Assembly: GCA_019747875.1 (NCBI GenBank) | Contig: JAIEQI010000006.1 | Span: forward strand, 88,321-152,320 | Length of the DNA stretch: 64,000 nucleotides | Source of the DNA: Candidatus Obscuribacterales bacterium | GTDB taxonomy: Bacteria > Cyanobacteriota > Vampirovibrionia > Obscuribacterales > Obscuribacteraceae | Reading direction: 5' to 3' | Shown: positions 36,900-44,703 of the stretch, one piece after another | Position numbering within the stretch: the stretch's first letter is position 1 | How the letters are laid out: every line of letters starts with the position of its first letter | Position numbers and translations under genes: made by a program | The notes under the pieces: generated by a model | Told to the model about the DNA's origin: nothing | The model's database searches: none | Seen by the model: the letters and a program-made list of their open reading frames with translations, nothing else

Positions 36900-38654
36900 C
36901 TAGGCTGTAATCTCTTTTACGAGTTCATAAAGCTTGTCCAGCGCAGCGTCGATATCTGCTGGCAAATGTACTCTGAGCAGTCTTCTTCGTCGTGAACTCA
37001 AAGCTTTGAAGTCACCCAATGATTGGGCTTCTTTCAAAACGCTGAATCCGAACTTCTCACCTGGAATTGCCAGATCCTTTTTGTCATCACAGGTAATCTG
37101 CAAGAAAACACCAGTATTGGGTCCGCCTTTGTGCAGTTGGCCGGTTGAATGCAGGAAGCGTGGTCCAAAGCCAACCGTTGTGGCAACCTGATGTTTCTTC
37201 ATCACCAGGTCGCGAATCTTCTGCAGCTTTTCTTCCAGCCTGGGAACGCATTCAATATAAGCATTGATGCCGAAATAGTCACCAGGGTCTAGCTGAGCAA
37301 GATGCGTAGCCAAATATCCTTTTGCAGATGGCTCGGCAGTCTCTTCCTTGAAGGTCTTTGTATTAGCCTCGTCAGCATAGAGCTTGAAGATGCCTTCCTC
37401 AAATAACAGTGTGTTGGTCGGCAATGCGCCTTTTGTCTCGTATTCTTTGAGATACTCTTTAGTGAAGTCTTTGCTTTCCTGAACGTTTGGTTGATTGAAA
37501 GCATTGATTCCAATGATCGCTCCGCCTGTAGCTGTCGCTATTTCCCAGCGGAAAAATTCGGCGCCCAAGTGCAATTTATCTGGCAGCGCAATCTTAACGA
37601 CTGGATTTCCTGCTTTCTCGAGCGCTTCAACCTTTTTGTCTTGCTCTCTGTCTGCTTCTGACTCAAGGCGCACATAGACAAACAAGCGATCCTCTCCGTA
37701 AACAGCCGGATCGGCAAGCGTTTCGGATGCTACCGGAATGATGCCGCGATCGTCTTTGCCTGTGCTTTCGGCGATTAATTGCTCGAGCCAGGTGCCAAGG
37801 CTGTGTATGGCTGGTGATGCGATGATAGTGACCTTGTCTCGACCTTCTTCAGTAAGGGTGCCCATGATGGTTCCGAGCATGACTCCGGGGTTGTGTTCGG
37901 GTGCAGCATCAGCGCCGCATGCCTTCACCATCGATTCGGCGTGCTTGAGAAGTTCAGCCGTGTTTATGCCCATCACCGCAGCTGGTATCATCCCGAAATT
38001 GGAAAGTGCTGAAAACCTGCCGCCAATTGATGGAACGCCGTGGAAGATGTGAGCGAATTTCCAATCTTGTGCTCGTTTCTCCATTGAGGAGCCGGGGTCG
38101 GTGATCGCAATGAAGTGCTCGCCGACCTTATCGCCTACCACTTTCTTGGTTTCATCATAAAAATACTGGCAAAGAACATTGGGCTCCGTGGTGCTGCCCG
38201 ACTTGCTAGCTACTATGAAGACGGTCTTTGCGGGATCGATTTGCGCCCTTGCAGCTTCTACCTGAGCAGGGACAACCGAATCCAAGACAATCATCTCCGG
38301 GTGTTCTGGATGCTTGCCGAAGACTTGGCGCATTACCTCAACGCACAGACTGCTGCCACCCATTCCCAATAAAACTGCATGGGTAAATTTTCTTTCTTTT
38401 ATCGTCTGGCTTAACTTATCGAATTGCGCCTGGTTCTTGATTTGTTCTGTTACGACCAGCAACCAGCCCAACCATTTGTCTTCGTCTTCTCCTGTCCACA
38501 GCTTGGCGTCCCTTGCCCATAGACGGCTGGTGAATTTGTTGGACTTGAGCGTGTTGAGTAAGTCTTTGACTGGCTTTTCATAGGAGCCCAACGAGTAAGA
38601 CAGTGCCCCCACCTTTTGAGTCTGAGCGAGCCCGCCATCAGCTGCGTTTGCCAT
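36900..38654 (-). CDS. pgi: Glucose-6-phosphate isomerase
   Basis: A 584-residue protein of the phosphoglucose isomerase superfamily, like the isomerase half of bifunctional transaldolase/isomerase proteins found in Actinobacteria and some Cyanobacteria relatives. SIS-domain motifs are visible: VLLGMGGSSLCVEV near 95, VASKSGSTTEPN near 149, and GIPSIGGRFSALS-type (here GVPSIGGRFSALSNFG) near 205. No transaldolase domain is present. It interconverts glucose-6-phosphate and fructose-6-phosphate. The start has an AGGAAG site. It heads a pair with DUF488. Confidence 0.88.
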   Translation of the reverse strand: MANAADGGLAQTQKVGALSYSLGSYEKPVKDLLNTLKSNKFTSRLWARDAKLWTGEDEDKWLGWLLVVTEQIKNQAQFDKLSQTIKERKFTHAVLLGMGGSSLCVEVMRQVFGKHPEHPEMIVLDSVVPAQVEAARAQIDPAKTVFIVASKSGSTTEPNVLCQYFYDETKKVVGDKVGEHFIAITDPGSSMEKRAQDWKFAHIFHGVPSIGGRFSALSNFGMIPAAVMGINTAELLKHAESMVKACGADAAPEHNPGVMLGTIMGTLTEEGRDKVTIIASPAIHSLGTWLEQLIAESTGKDDRGIIPVASETLADPAVYGEDRLFVYVRLESEADREQDKKVEALEKAGNPVVKIALPDKLHLGAEFFRWEIATATGGAIIGINAFNQPNVQESKDFTKEYLKEYETKGALPTNTLLFEEGIFKLYADEANTKTFKEETAEPSAKGYLATHLAQLDPGDYFGINAYIECVPRLEEKLQKIRDLVMKKHQVATTVGFGPRFLHSTGQLHKGGPNTGVFLQITCDDKKDLAIPGEKFGFSVLKEAQSLGDFKALSSRRRRLLRVHLPADIDAALDKLYELVKEITA

Positions 38655-38946
38655 TTTTTCTTCCTCTTGTAATGTGTCTCCTCGTTAGCCGCCCAGGCCG
38701 GGCGCCAGCTGACAAGGGATACACGCTCCCGAATATTGCCCTAGTATATCGAATAATCATTGAAGGGGTTTGCTTAGAATGTGAACTATCATCCGCTCAA
38801 GAAGCCCTTTCTTGATGTCATTAGAACCTTTTCTGCTACACTAGCGTCGTTTTAGCGGAGAAAGCTGAACTGAGGCAATGCCTGGTGACTTTCAGATGCT
38901 AATTGCTGTAAGGATAAGCGTTGCTGTCCGCCCGAGGGAGGTTTAG

Positions 38947-39384
38947 ATGGTTGAGACCATTCAACTAATGCGACAAGTTCAAGTCAAAGCAATCGTGACT
39001 GAAAACTTTAAGGGGCAAGTGGCTGCGGAGATTAACCGCAACCTTCAGCAAATTGATGCGGAACTGCAGCAATTAGAGTTCAAAGGCAAAAGAGCTATCG
39101 CTGATATCGAGAAGCGCAGTCCTCAGCCAATTCCTCCTGAAGTTCGTGCGCAAATTGAGACAATAAGACAACAGGTCGAATCCGAGAAGTTGCGCCTTGC
39201 CCAACTCAAGGAAGAAATGACCGCGCAAAGCAATGCCTTGAACGAACTTCCGATCGGCAGTGTCGTTACTCAATTCACTGTGGAAAATCCGGTTGAAGTG
39301 CGCGTTGGCGAAAACATCTTCCAAAGACTGGAAGGTGGCGAAATCCTCGTCAAAGACGGCGTCATCCAAGAGATTCGCATCTAG
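38947..39384 (+). CDS. ylqD: YlqD family protein
   Basis: A 145-residue protein: an N-terminal strand (ETIQLMRQVQVKAIVTE), a central coiled coil of about 75 residues (RNLQQIDAELQQLEFKGKRA) and a short C-terminal beta domain (VENPVEVRVGENIFQRLEGGEILVKDGVIQEI). This matches the YlqD family found in Firmicutes and Cyanobacteria, function unknown. A strong GGGAGGT site precedes the ATG. The upstream 292-bp divergent region contains a possible TTGATG/TACACT promoter at 38812-38842 with long 19-bp spacing. Confidence 0.8.
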   Translation: MVETIQLMRQVQVKAIVTENFKGQVAAEINRNLQQIDAELQQLEFKGKRAIADIEKRSPQPIPPEVRAQIETIRQQVESEKLRLAQLKEEMTAQSNALNELPIGSVVTQFTVENPVEVRVGENIFQRLEGGEILVKDGVIQEIRI

Positions 39385-39493
39385 GTCCTCAAAACCAAAG
39401 CACACAATGCAAGCTTGCTAGACTCTTGCTCATAGGGTAGTAGCTCCTCTGCTATGATTGGGGGGGCTGTCGTGAACCCACGAACGTTAGCTC

Positions 39494-39657
39494 ATCTGGT
39501 CGTCTCAGTAGCGGTGAGAGGGGCGAATACCAGATCGTTTAAGTAGCGGAGGAGGTGAGAGGGGCGATAGCCCAGCGAACCTCCGGAGCGTTTAAAAAGG
39601 TAGCGGAGGAGGTGAGAGGGGCGATAGCCCAGCGAACCTCCGGAGCGTTTAAAAAGG
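39494..39657 (+). repeat. Tandem structured repeat (two identical 57-bp units plus a diverged unit)
   Basis: Two identical 57-bp units (39544-39600 and 39601-39657) lie head to tail after a shorter diverged unit at about 39509-39542. Each perfect unit can fold as ggaggt-gagag-gggc-gata-gccc-agcga-acctcc, a nested hairpin with a GATA tetraloop and a symmetric 5/5 internal loop able to form tandem G-A pairs, followed by the palindrome ctccggag. The diverged unit sits inside an atctggt/accagat stem. No spacers separate the copies, so this is not a CRISPR array. It lies upstream of the small ORF at 39725 and may be a structured leader or small RNA. Confidence 0.75.
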
Positions 39658-39724
39658 GTACCTATCTGTCACAAGTGGCGGCTAGTATTGAATTATGCCG
39701 GACTACCAGCAGGGAGGAGACCGC

Positions 39725-40019
39725 ATGAACACAAGTGCAGAGGGAGATCGAATCAAGGAAGGCGCCCAAGGCGAAAGCAAGCCAGACCTTACTAAAGACG
39801 CAGAAGCAACTAGCCGTAGCGATTTTAACGAGCTATTCAAAGCAGCAAGAGCCTCTGCCGGTCCAGACACCGCGAGTGACTCCTTACCAAATTGCTGAGT
39901 ATAAAAACGACCCTGCCGTGAGCAAGGCTAGTGGTGTGATGAACCCGAGTGTTCAAAATGCTAACGAACGTCCAAGTCTTACTAATTTTTTGAAATCACA
40001 AGTTAGGATCCGATATTAA
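39725..40019 (+). pseudogene. Small ORF, probably frameshifted
   Basis: An ATG at 39725 with GGGAGGAG upstream opens a 57-codon frame (MNTSAEGDRIKEG...) that stops at 39898. The next frame is open through the same area and continues to 40019 (YQIAEYKNDPAVSKASGVMNPSVQNANERP) with equally protein-like polar sequence. A single frameshift near 39870-39890 would join them into about 98 residues. No homology is recognised. It could be a decayed gene, a sequencing indel, or two short peptides. Confidence 0.5.
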
Positions 40020-40073
40020 ACGCAACTGTGCCTTGAAGCGCAGTGCTGCGGATTGTAATTGCCTCTTTAATTA

Positions 40074-40901
40074 CTACGCGATCGCTAGCGCATTGCGCGC
40101 TGCTTTCTTCAGATGTTCACGCAGGGAGGAAATCCATTGTTGCAATTGCTCAGTAGTTACTTCAGTGCCATCTGTTGCTTCATGTTTGGCAAGGCACTCG
40201 TAAAGGCGCCGTGCCGAATCAAGGTAACGCACCGAGAGTGAATCAATTGTCGCGACCTGCTGTTCAGTCTGGCGTCCAGTCGACAGCGTTATCAGCTTGT
40301 TTTGCGCACGACTGAGTGCCATCACAAAAAGACCTTGTTGCCATTCTTCGCAGTTATTCAGCACTACGCGAATCATGAATTTGTCCGCTAATGATTTTTC
40401 TTCTCGGACTTCTTGATCTAAATCTGTTTGAATTTTCTTACGGCGCATTTTGAATTGTCCGCCCCAGATAGAGGGTTTTAAATCTTCTGCTAGCATCGGA
40501 GATTCAACTAATTGCGAGCCAAAAAGCTTGCATGCGATGCAAGTGTGCTCTTCAATTTGTTCGAACAGTCGTTGATCGTTATCTCCAAAGCGAGCAATCA
40601 ACTCCTGCAAATATATGCCACCATCGTTGCGAGGTTCGCCTAAGCGGATGCAGGCTTGGTCGCGATTGAAAGAATCGCAGGAAAATCCAGGTCCTAGCGT
40701 GTCTTTCAGTACTGATTCGACCTGACGTCTCAAAAGATTTTTGAAGTTGGACCCGGAGATATACGGCGTTCCGGAAAGGTCTCGCAGCACATATAAATCA
40801 GGTGGATTTGGTCTGCTTTCACCTTGTTGTTCTATGCGCGCTCCAGATTTGCAATGGAGGAATCCAGTGAGAACCATTCGCGATTGGAATCGGACAGTCA
40901 T
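40074..40901 (-). CDS. Orphan CRISPR-type RAMP protein (Cas7-like, Csm3/Csx7 type)
   Basis: I choose the ATG at 40901 (MTVRFQSRMVL), which has GGAG at 7 bases and begins at the domain boundary; the track's 41003 start is TTG with no ribosome site. The 275-residue product has the RAMP signature: a first strand leading to LHCKSGARIEQQ, DLYVLRDLSGTPYISGSNFKNLLRRQVE (the glycine-rich loop and helix of Cas7 proteins), and CIACKLFGSQL, matching the CxxCxLFGS element of Csx7/Csm3-like proteins. Type III effector backbones bind crRNA and cut target RNA. No cas10, cas5, cas6 or array is in the window, so it is a solitary RAMP. An independent RNA-binding role is possible. Confidence 0.75.
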   Translation of the reverse strand: MTVRFQSRMVLTGFLHCKSGARIEQQGESRPNPPDLYVLRDLSGTPYISGSNFKNLLRRQVESVLKDTLGPGFSCDSFNRDQACIRLGEPRNDGGIYLQELIARFGDNDQRLFEQIEEHTCIACKLFGSQLVESPMLAEDLKPSIWGGQFKMRRKKIQTDLDQEVREEKSLADKFMIRVVLNNCEEWQQGLFVMALSRAQNKLITLSTGRQTEQQVATIDSLSVRYLDSARRLYECLAKHEATDGTEVTTEQLQQWISSLREHLKKAARNALAIA

Positions 40902-41346
40902 GTTTTCTCCGGAGCGTCGAGGTGTGGGGTAGCGATCTGGCAGAAAGAAATTGGCCGGTAAGCCAAAATTTGGTACGCGGAACTGGGAGTCCAGCAGAGT
41001 CAAACAACGTCTGCGCTGAACGGTATCAGTTATGGTGCCAACAAATTTTTCTTTGAAGTTATGACAGTATACACATTTAATCTATGACAAGATCGGGGAA
41101 GTCCTCGAATACTCCCTTAAATCTTGCGCTTGACAATACCCTTTGAGCAGCTCCTTGTTAGAACTCAAAAGAGGCGAGCCATTTCTGACTCACCTCCTGG
41201 TTTTGCTTCGGATAAATAGGTTCAATACTCGGGTAGTCTGTCGGCTATCGCCGGTCCTTACCCGTCCGATTTTGCTTCACGAACGCGCTCTGAGAAATCA
41301 TCGCGACATCGAGCCGCGCTGAACGCGCTTCGAAAAGTCTAACTGA
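40902..41346. other. Intergenic region upstream of the RAMP gene
   Basis: A 445-bp gap. A candidate -10 (TATACT on the minus strand, 41066-41071) lies upstream of the RAMP gene. If the TTG at 41003 is used, 102 bp of this gap are coding. The remainder contains no ORF or repeat I can support. It includes the 3' flank of the sigma factor gene. Confidence 0.35.
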
Positions 41347-42339
41347 TTAGCCTTCGAGGTAATCTCTCAGTTTTTCAGTTACATCAGACGCTCTCAAAGC
41401 ACGCAGAGCCTTAAGTTCGATCTGACGAGTGCGCTCACGAGTGATTCCAACTAGCTTACCTACTTGCTCAAGTGTGCGTTGATGTCCGTCTTTGAGCCCG
41501 AAACGCAAAATCAGAACTTCGCGTTCACGAGGCGTTAATGTAGACAACACGCCACGAATATCCAGCGCAAGCAGAGCTGACGCTGTGCAATCTTCTGGTG
41601 GTGTGATGTTTTCATCTTGCACAACATCGGCAAGGCTGTTGTCTTCGTCTTCTCCAAGCGGAGTATCCAAAGACATCGGAGTGCGATTTGCCGACAGAAC
41701 TTCTTTTACTTTCGTAATGCTGCAATTCATCGCTTTTGCAAGATCTTCAATTGTCGGACGTCGACCCAACTCTTGCGAGAGTTTTCTCGTTGCCTTGCGC
41801 AGATTGTTGATTGTTTCAACCATGTGCACCGGCACACGAATTGTTCTCGACTTATCTGCAAGTGCTCGTGTAATTCCTTGACGAATCCACCAGGTTGCGT
41901 AAGTTGAAAACTTGTATCCGCGTTCGGCGTCGAACTTTTCGGCAGCTCTAATCAAACCGAGGTTGCCTTCTTGAATAAGATCAAGAAATGGCAGTCCACG
42001 GTTTTGATACTTCTTAGCCACGCTTACTACAAGGCGAAGGTTTGCTTGCACTAGTCGCTTTTTAGCGAATTCGTCGCCATTTGCAATACGTCGTGCTAGT
42101 TCTATTTCTTCTTTTGCAGAAAGCAATCTTACCCGCCCAATATCGCGCAGGTAAAGCTGAACCGAGTCTTCGGCGCGAGAGCGCACGGCTGATTCTGCAT
42201 CCTCATCTGCAACAGAGTCTTCAATGGCTTCTTCTAATGCATGGAAGAAATCATTTGTATCAAACCCCGCCTGAGCAAAGTCGGGTGAGAACTCATCTAG
42301 AGTGAAATCTTCAATTGTTTGTGTGTTTTGTCTTCGCAT
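41347..42339 (-). CDS. RNA polymerase sigma factor, RpoD/SigA family
   Basis: A sigma-70 group protein of 330 residues from the ATG at 42339 (the track's 42357 is TTG). Region 1.2 is visible ([21 protein letters not shown]), region 2 ([49 protein letters not shown]), region 3, and region 4 ([35 protein letters not shown]). It lacks region 1.1 and is cyanobacterial-sized. It could be the primary factor or a group 2 relative; the sequence alone does not separate these. It directs transcription initiation. Confidence 0.93.
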   Translation of the reverse strand: MRRQNTQTIEDFTLDEFSPDFAQAGFDTNDFFHALEEAIEDSVADEDAESAVRSRAEDSVQLYLRDIGRVRLLSAKEEIELARRIANGDEFAKKRLVQANLRLVVSVAKKYQNRGLPFLDLIQEGNLGLIRAAEKFDAERGYKFSTYATWWIRQGITRALADKSRTIRVPVHMVETINNLRKATRKLSQELGRRPTIEDLAKAMNCSITKVKEVLSANRTPMSLDTPLGEDEDNSLADVVQDENITPPEDCTASALLALDIRGVLSTLTPREREVLILRFGLKDGHQRTLEQVGKLVGITRERTRQIELKALRALRASDVTEKLRDYLEG

Positions 42340-42629
42340 TGTTTTTAAGCGTTCCAAGTCCGCCTTTTGTTTTGGTATCCAGAGTTTTCCGAAAGTCCGC
42401 GCACAGGACTACGCCACCGCTTGTACGGCGACGCGGAAATTCATCAGGTGTTCAGTTAAGTTCGACGACTCTACTATTAAAATGTTCCTACACGAATGTT
42501 GGAAGGAGGTTAACCCTACTTTTCGCTGTCGTTATATCTAAGTAGTGGTTTCATTAGGAATTTAGGCTGCTCCAAATGGGGATTAATCCGCGAAATGACA
42601 CTATCGCACTCTCCGACCAGCGTTTCCAG

Positions 42630-42656
42630 AACGTTAAAAGGCATCCTTTTAACGTT
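42630..42656. terminator. Perfect 12-bp inverted repeat, candidate terminator
   Basis: aacgttaaaagg-cat-ccttttaacgtt, in a 372-bp gap between the sigma factor and the metalloprotease gene. It lies 56 bp after the protease stop on the minus strand. No T-run follows, so it could instead be an operator. The rest of the gap shows nothing definite. Confidence 0.45.
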
Positions 42657-42711
42657 ACCTTTGTTAACCCAACAACTTTGACTTTTCTGGTGGCAGTTTC
42701 ACCGCATTCAT

Positions 42712-44487
42712 TCACTTCTTTTGTAGTTTTTTTACGGTCGTTTTTCGATGACCAGTGCAATTGCAAATACCCTCTTTGTGGGCTTCTGTGGGATTGTTTG
42801 TTGGTGGAGTCAGGAAAAGCGTGTTCTCGAAGTCTTTTACTTTTCTGCTGTTCTCTTCGGTGTTGGGAACGATCTTTCCGTCGGTGCCTCGAATCATCAC
42901 GGGCGATTCTGAGCCATCAGCCTTTCGAGTGGTTTTGAATCGGCGATTAATATCATCTTGATCCCATTGCTTGACCGCCCAGTAAAGGTTTGGGTTGGCA
43001 TCATAAAGCATATTGGGTTCGTGTAGATAGAGCGCCAGTGCCTCGGCATGCGCCTCGGCGGGATCGTAAAAGTATTCACTTGCAGGCTTCTGTAAGTCCG
43101 GCAATCTTTTCCTCATCTCCTTATCGCTTATTCCTTCTGAGCGATCCGTTGACATTACGCCATCTTTGACAGGCATCCATATGCCATCTGCATCTGTTTT
43201 GTTTGTTAAAAGGTATTGCCACTGCTTTCCGTCTTTATCTCTTAAGCGATAGCTGTCATCCTCTTCGCCCGCCATCTTCGGTGCTTTTTCATAGCCAAAG
43301 AAATCGAGAACCTTTTGCGGAATCTCGTTCTCTTTCCAAATCACGTTTTGCAGTTCATGGGAGAACTCATGCAGCGCTACGCCCTCTAATCCTTTCCAGC
43401 CACGCGCTTCCTTAAATACTGACGGTCCGAAGTAGACTGAGGCTGGTTCATTATCGTGCCAACCTGCAACATTGACTTTCTTTCCCTCATCCTTATATGC
43501 AGTAAAGCCAATTCGAAACCCGTCAAAATCTATTTTCTTTGCTGAATCGGAAAGATGCTTGAATTGTTCTAGCACTTCTTCGACCACTTTCAATTCGGTA
43601 GCCGTGGGCAGCCTCATTGGTACTTTTGTTTTGTTGTCATCCGAATAGGCAACTATTTCCCCGGGAAGAGCAAATTTCACATTGTAGTCGTTCTCCATTC
43701 GCCACATGGTTCGCATAATGCCTTGCGTCTCTGCCGATGTGCTAAGACTTATTTCGGTTCGCCCTGTGTTCTTGCGCAAGCGTCCATATTCATCGATATG
43801 GATGGCACCTATTTGAGTCGATTTACCGTTCTTCCAGGTCTTTCCATCGTTGCTTTGCCAAACATTAGTCCCGTCATCGAGAGTTCTTTTACCATCTGGA
43901 TCTTCGGTGAGAGTTACTTGTTTTCCGTCTTTTTTAGCGAAATTAGTAGACAGACTTCCATCTGTTCGCAGCTCTGTGTTGACACCATACGAGGTATTGA
44001 TTGTGCGCAGCGTGCCATCTTCACCAATACTGACGCTTCCATGCCATGCGTCATCCGCTCCTTTCTCCGACCACCTTTTGCCATCAGTACTTTCCCATTC
44101 CCGCCCGTCTTTATCGCGGAAATAGTTCGCAACTCCGTCTTTACTTCGCAATATTATTTCTTTGCCGCGCCATGAAACTGTGCGCTCTTCATTTTGTCCG
44201 GCTTTTGCTTCACTTGATTCAAGCGCTTTTGCATCTTTGATCGGCGCTTTATCCGCGTCGAGGTTTTTATGCCCGACAGGATAGTGGTCTATTATCGTAA
44301 TTGACGGAAGGCTTTCCTCTGCCTGAACTCGATTGTGCTCGATTTTGATCGCTGATTTATCTGTCGATTCAGACAAGAGTCTTTCTGAAATCGTGGTCGC
44401 GTTTGTCTGATCGCTTTCATCATTTCTGATCAGCGATTCTTGAGGCTTTGACGTAGACTGATCGGACGCCAAGTGCGGAAATCCCAC
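42712..44487 (-). CDS. Putative zinc metalloprotease (ATLF/PPEP-like gluzincin)
   Basis: A 591-residue protein starting at GTG, with no ATG in the first 250 codons. The N-terminal 110 residues are acidic and disordered, without a signal peptide. A beta-rich region with two related copies of a DGKxW...DGxLxT pattern follows (about 110-260). The protease core has ALHEFSHELQN (HExxHE, near residue 377) and a downstream Glu in AEAHAEALALYLHEPNMLY. This is similar to anthrax lethal factor-like and Pro-Pro endopeptidase domains. The C-terminus is basic. The early motif ISERLLSE recalls NISESLLTE in the 5849 protein. Likely exported by a non-Sec route. Confidence 0.65.
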   Translation of the reverse strand: MGFPHLASDQSTSKPQESLIRNDESDQTNATTISERLLSESTDKSAIKIEHNRVQAEESLPSITIIDHYPVGHKNLDADKAPIKDAKALESSEAKAGQNEERTVSWRGKEIILRSKDGVANYFRDKDGREWESTDGKRWSEKGADDAWHGSVSIGEDGTLRTINTSYGVNTELRTDGSLSTNFAKKDGKQVTLTEDPDGKRTLDDGTNVWQSNDGKTWKNGKSTQIGAIHIDEYGRLRKNTGRTEISLSTSAETQGIMRTMWRMENDYNVKFALPGEIVAYSDDNKTKVPMRLPTATELKVVEEVLEQFKHLSDSAKKIDFDGFRIGFTAYKDEGKKVNVAGWHDNEPASVYFGPSVFKEARGWKGLEGVALHEFSHELQNVIWKENEIPQKVLDFFGYEKAPKMAGEEDDSYRLRDKDGKQWQYLLTNKTDADGIWMPVKDGVMSTDRSEGISDKEMRKRLPDLQKPASEYFYDPAEAHAEALALYLHEPNMLYDANPNLYWAVKQWDQDDINRRFKTTRKADGSESPVMIRGTDGKIVPNTEENSRKVKDFENTLFLTPPTNNPTEAHKEGICNCTGHRKTTVKKLQKK

Positions 44488-44703
44488 GCTTTTAAGTAAT
44501 AACGGTCAATGCCAGCTTAGCCAAGTTGGGCGCCATTTTCCAGGTCCTTTTCCGCAATAGGCCCGCTAAAACATACATTCTGGGATGTGGATTTTTCACC
44601 CCTCACATGTGGAATTGTGTATCGTTCCAAAACACAATGCTTAACGCCGTAATATTGGATCGTGTTTATACCGGCCGGTAACAGCCATGAGCATTGAAGG
44701 GAG

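Noticed and set aside
39544-39657. Repeats considered as a CRISPR array
   Set aside because: The units are contiguous 57-bp duplications with no spacers.
42504-42511. Perfect Shine-Dalgarno AAGGAGGT on the plus strand
   Set aside because: No start codon lies at suitable spacing and no open frame follows.
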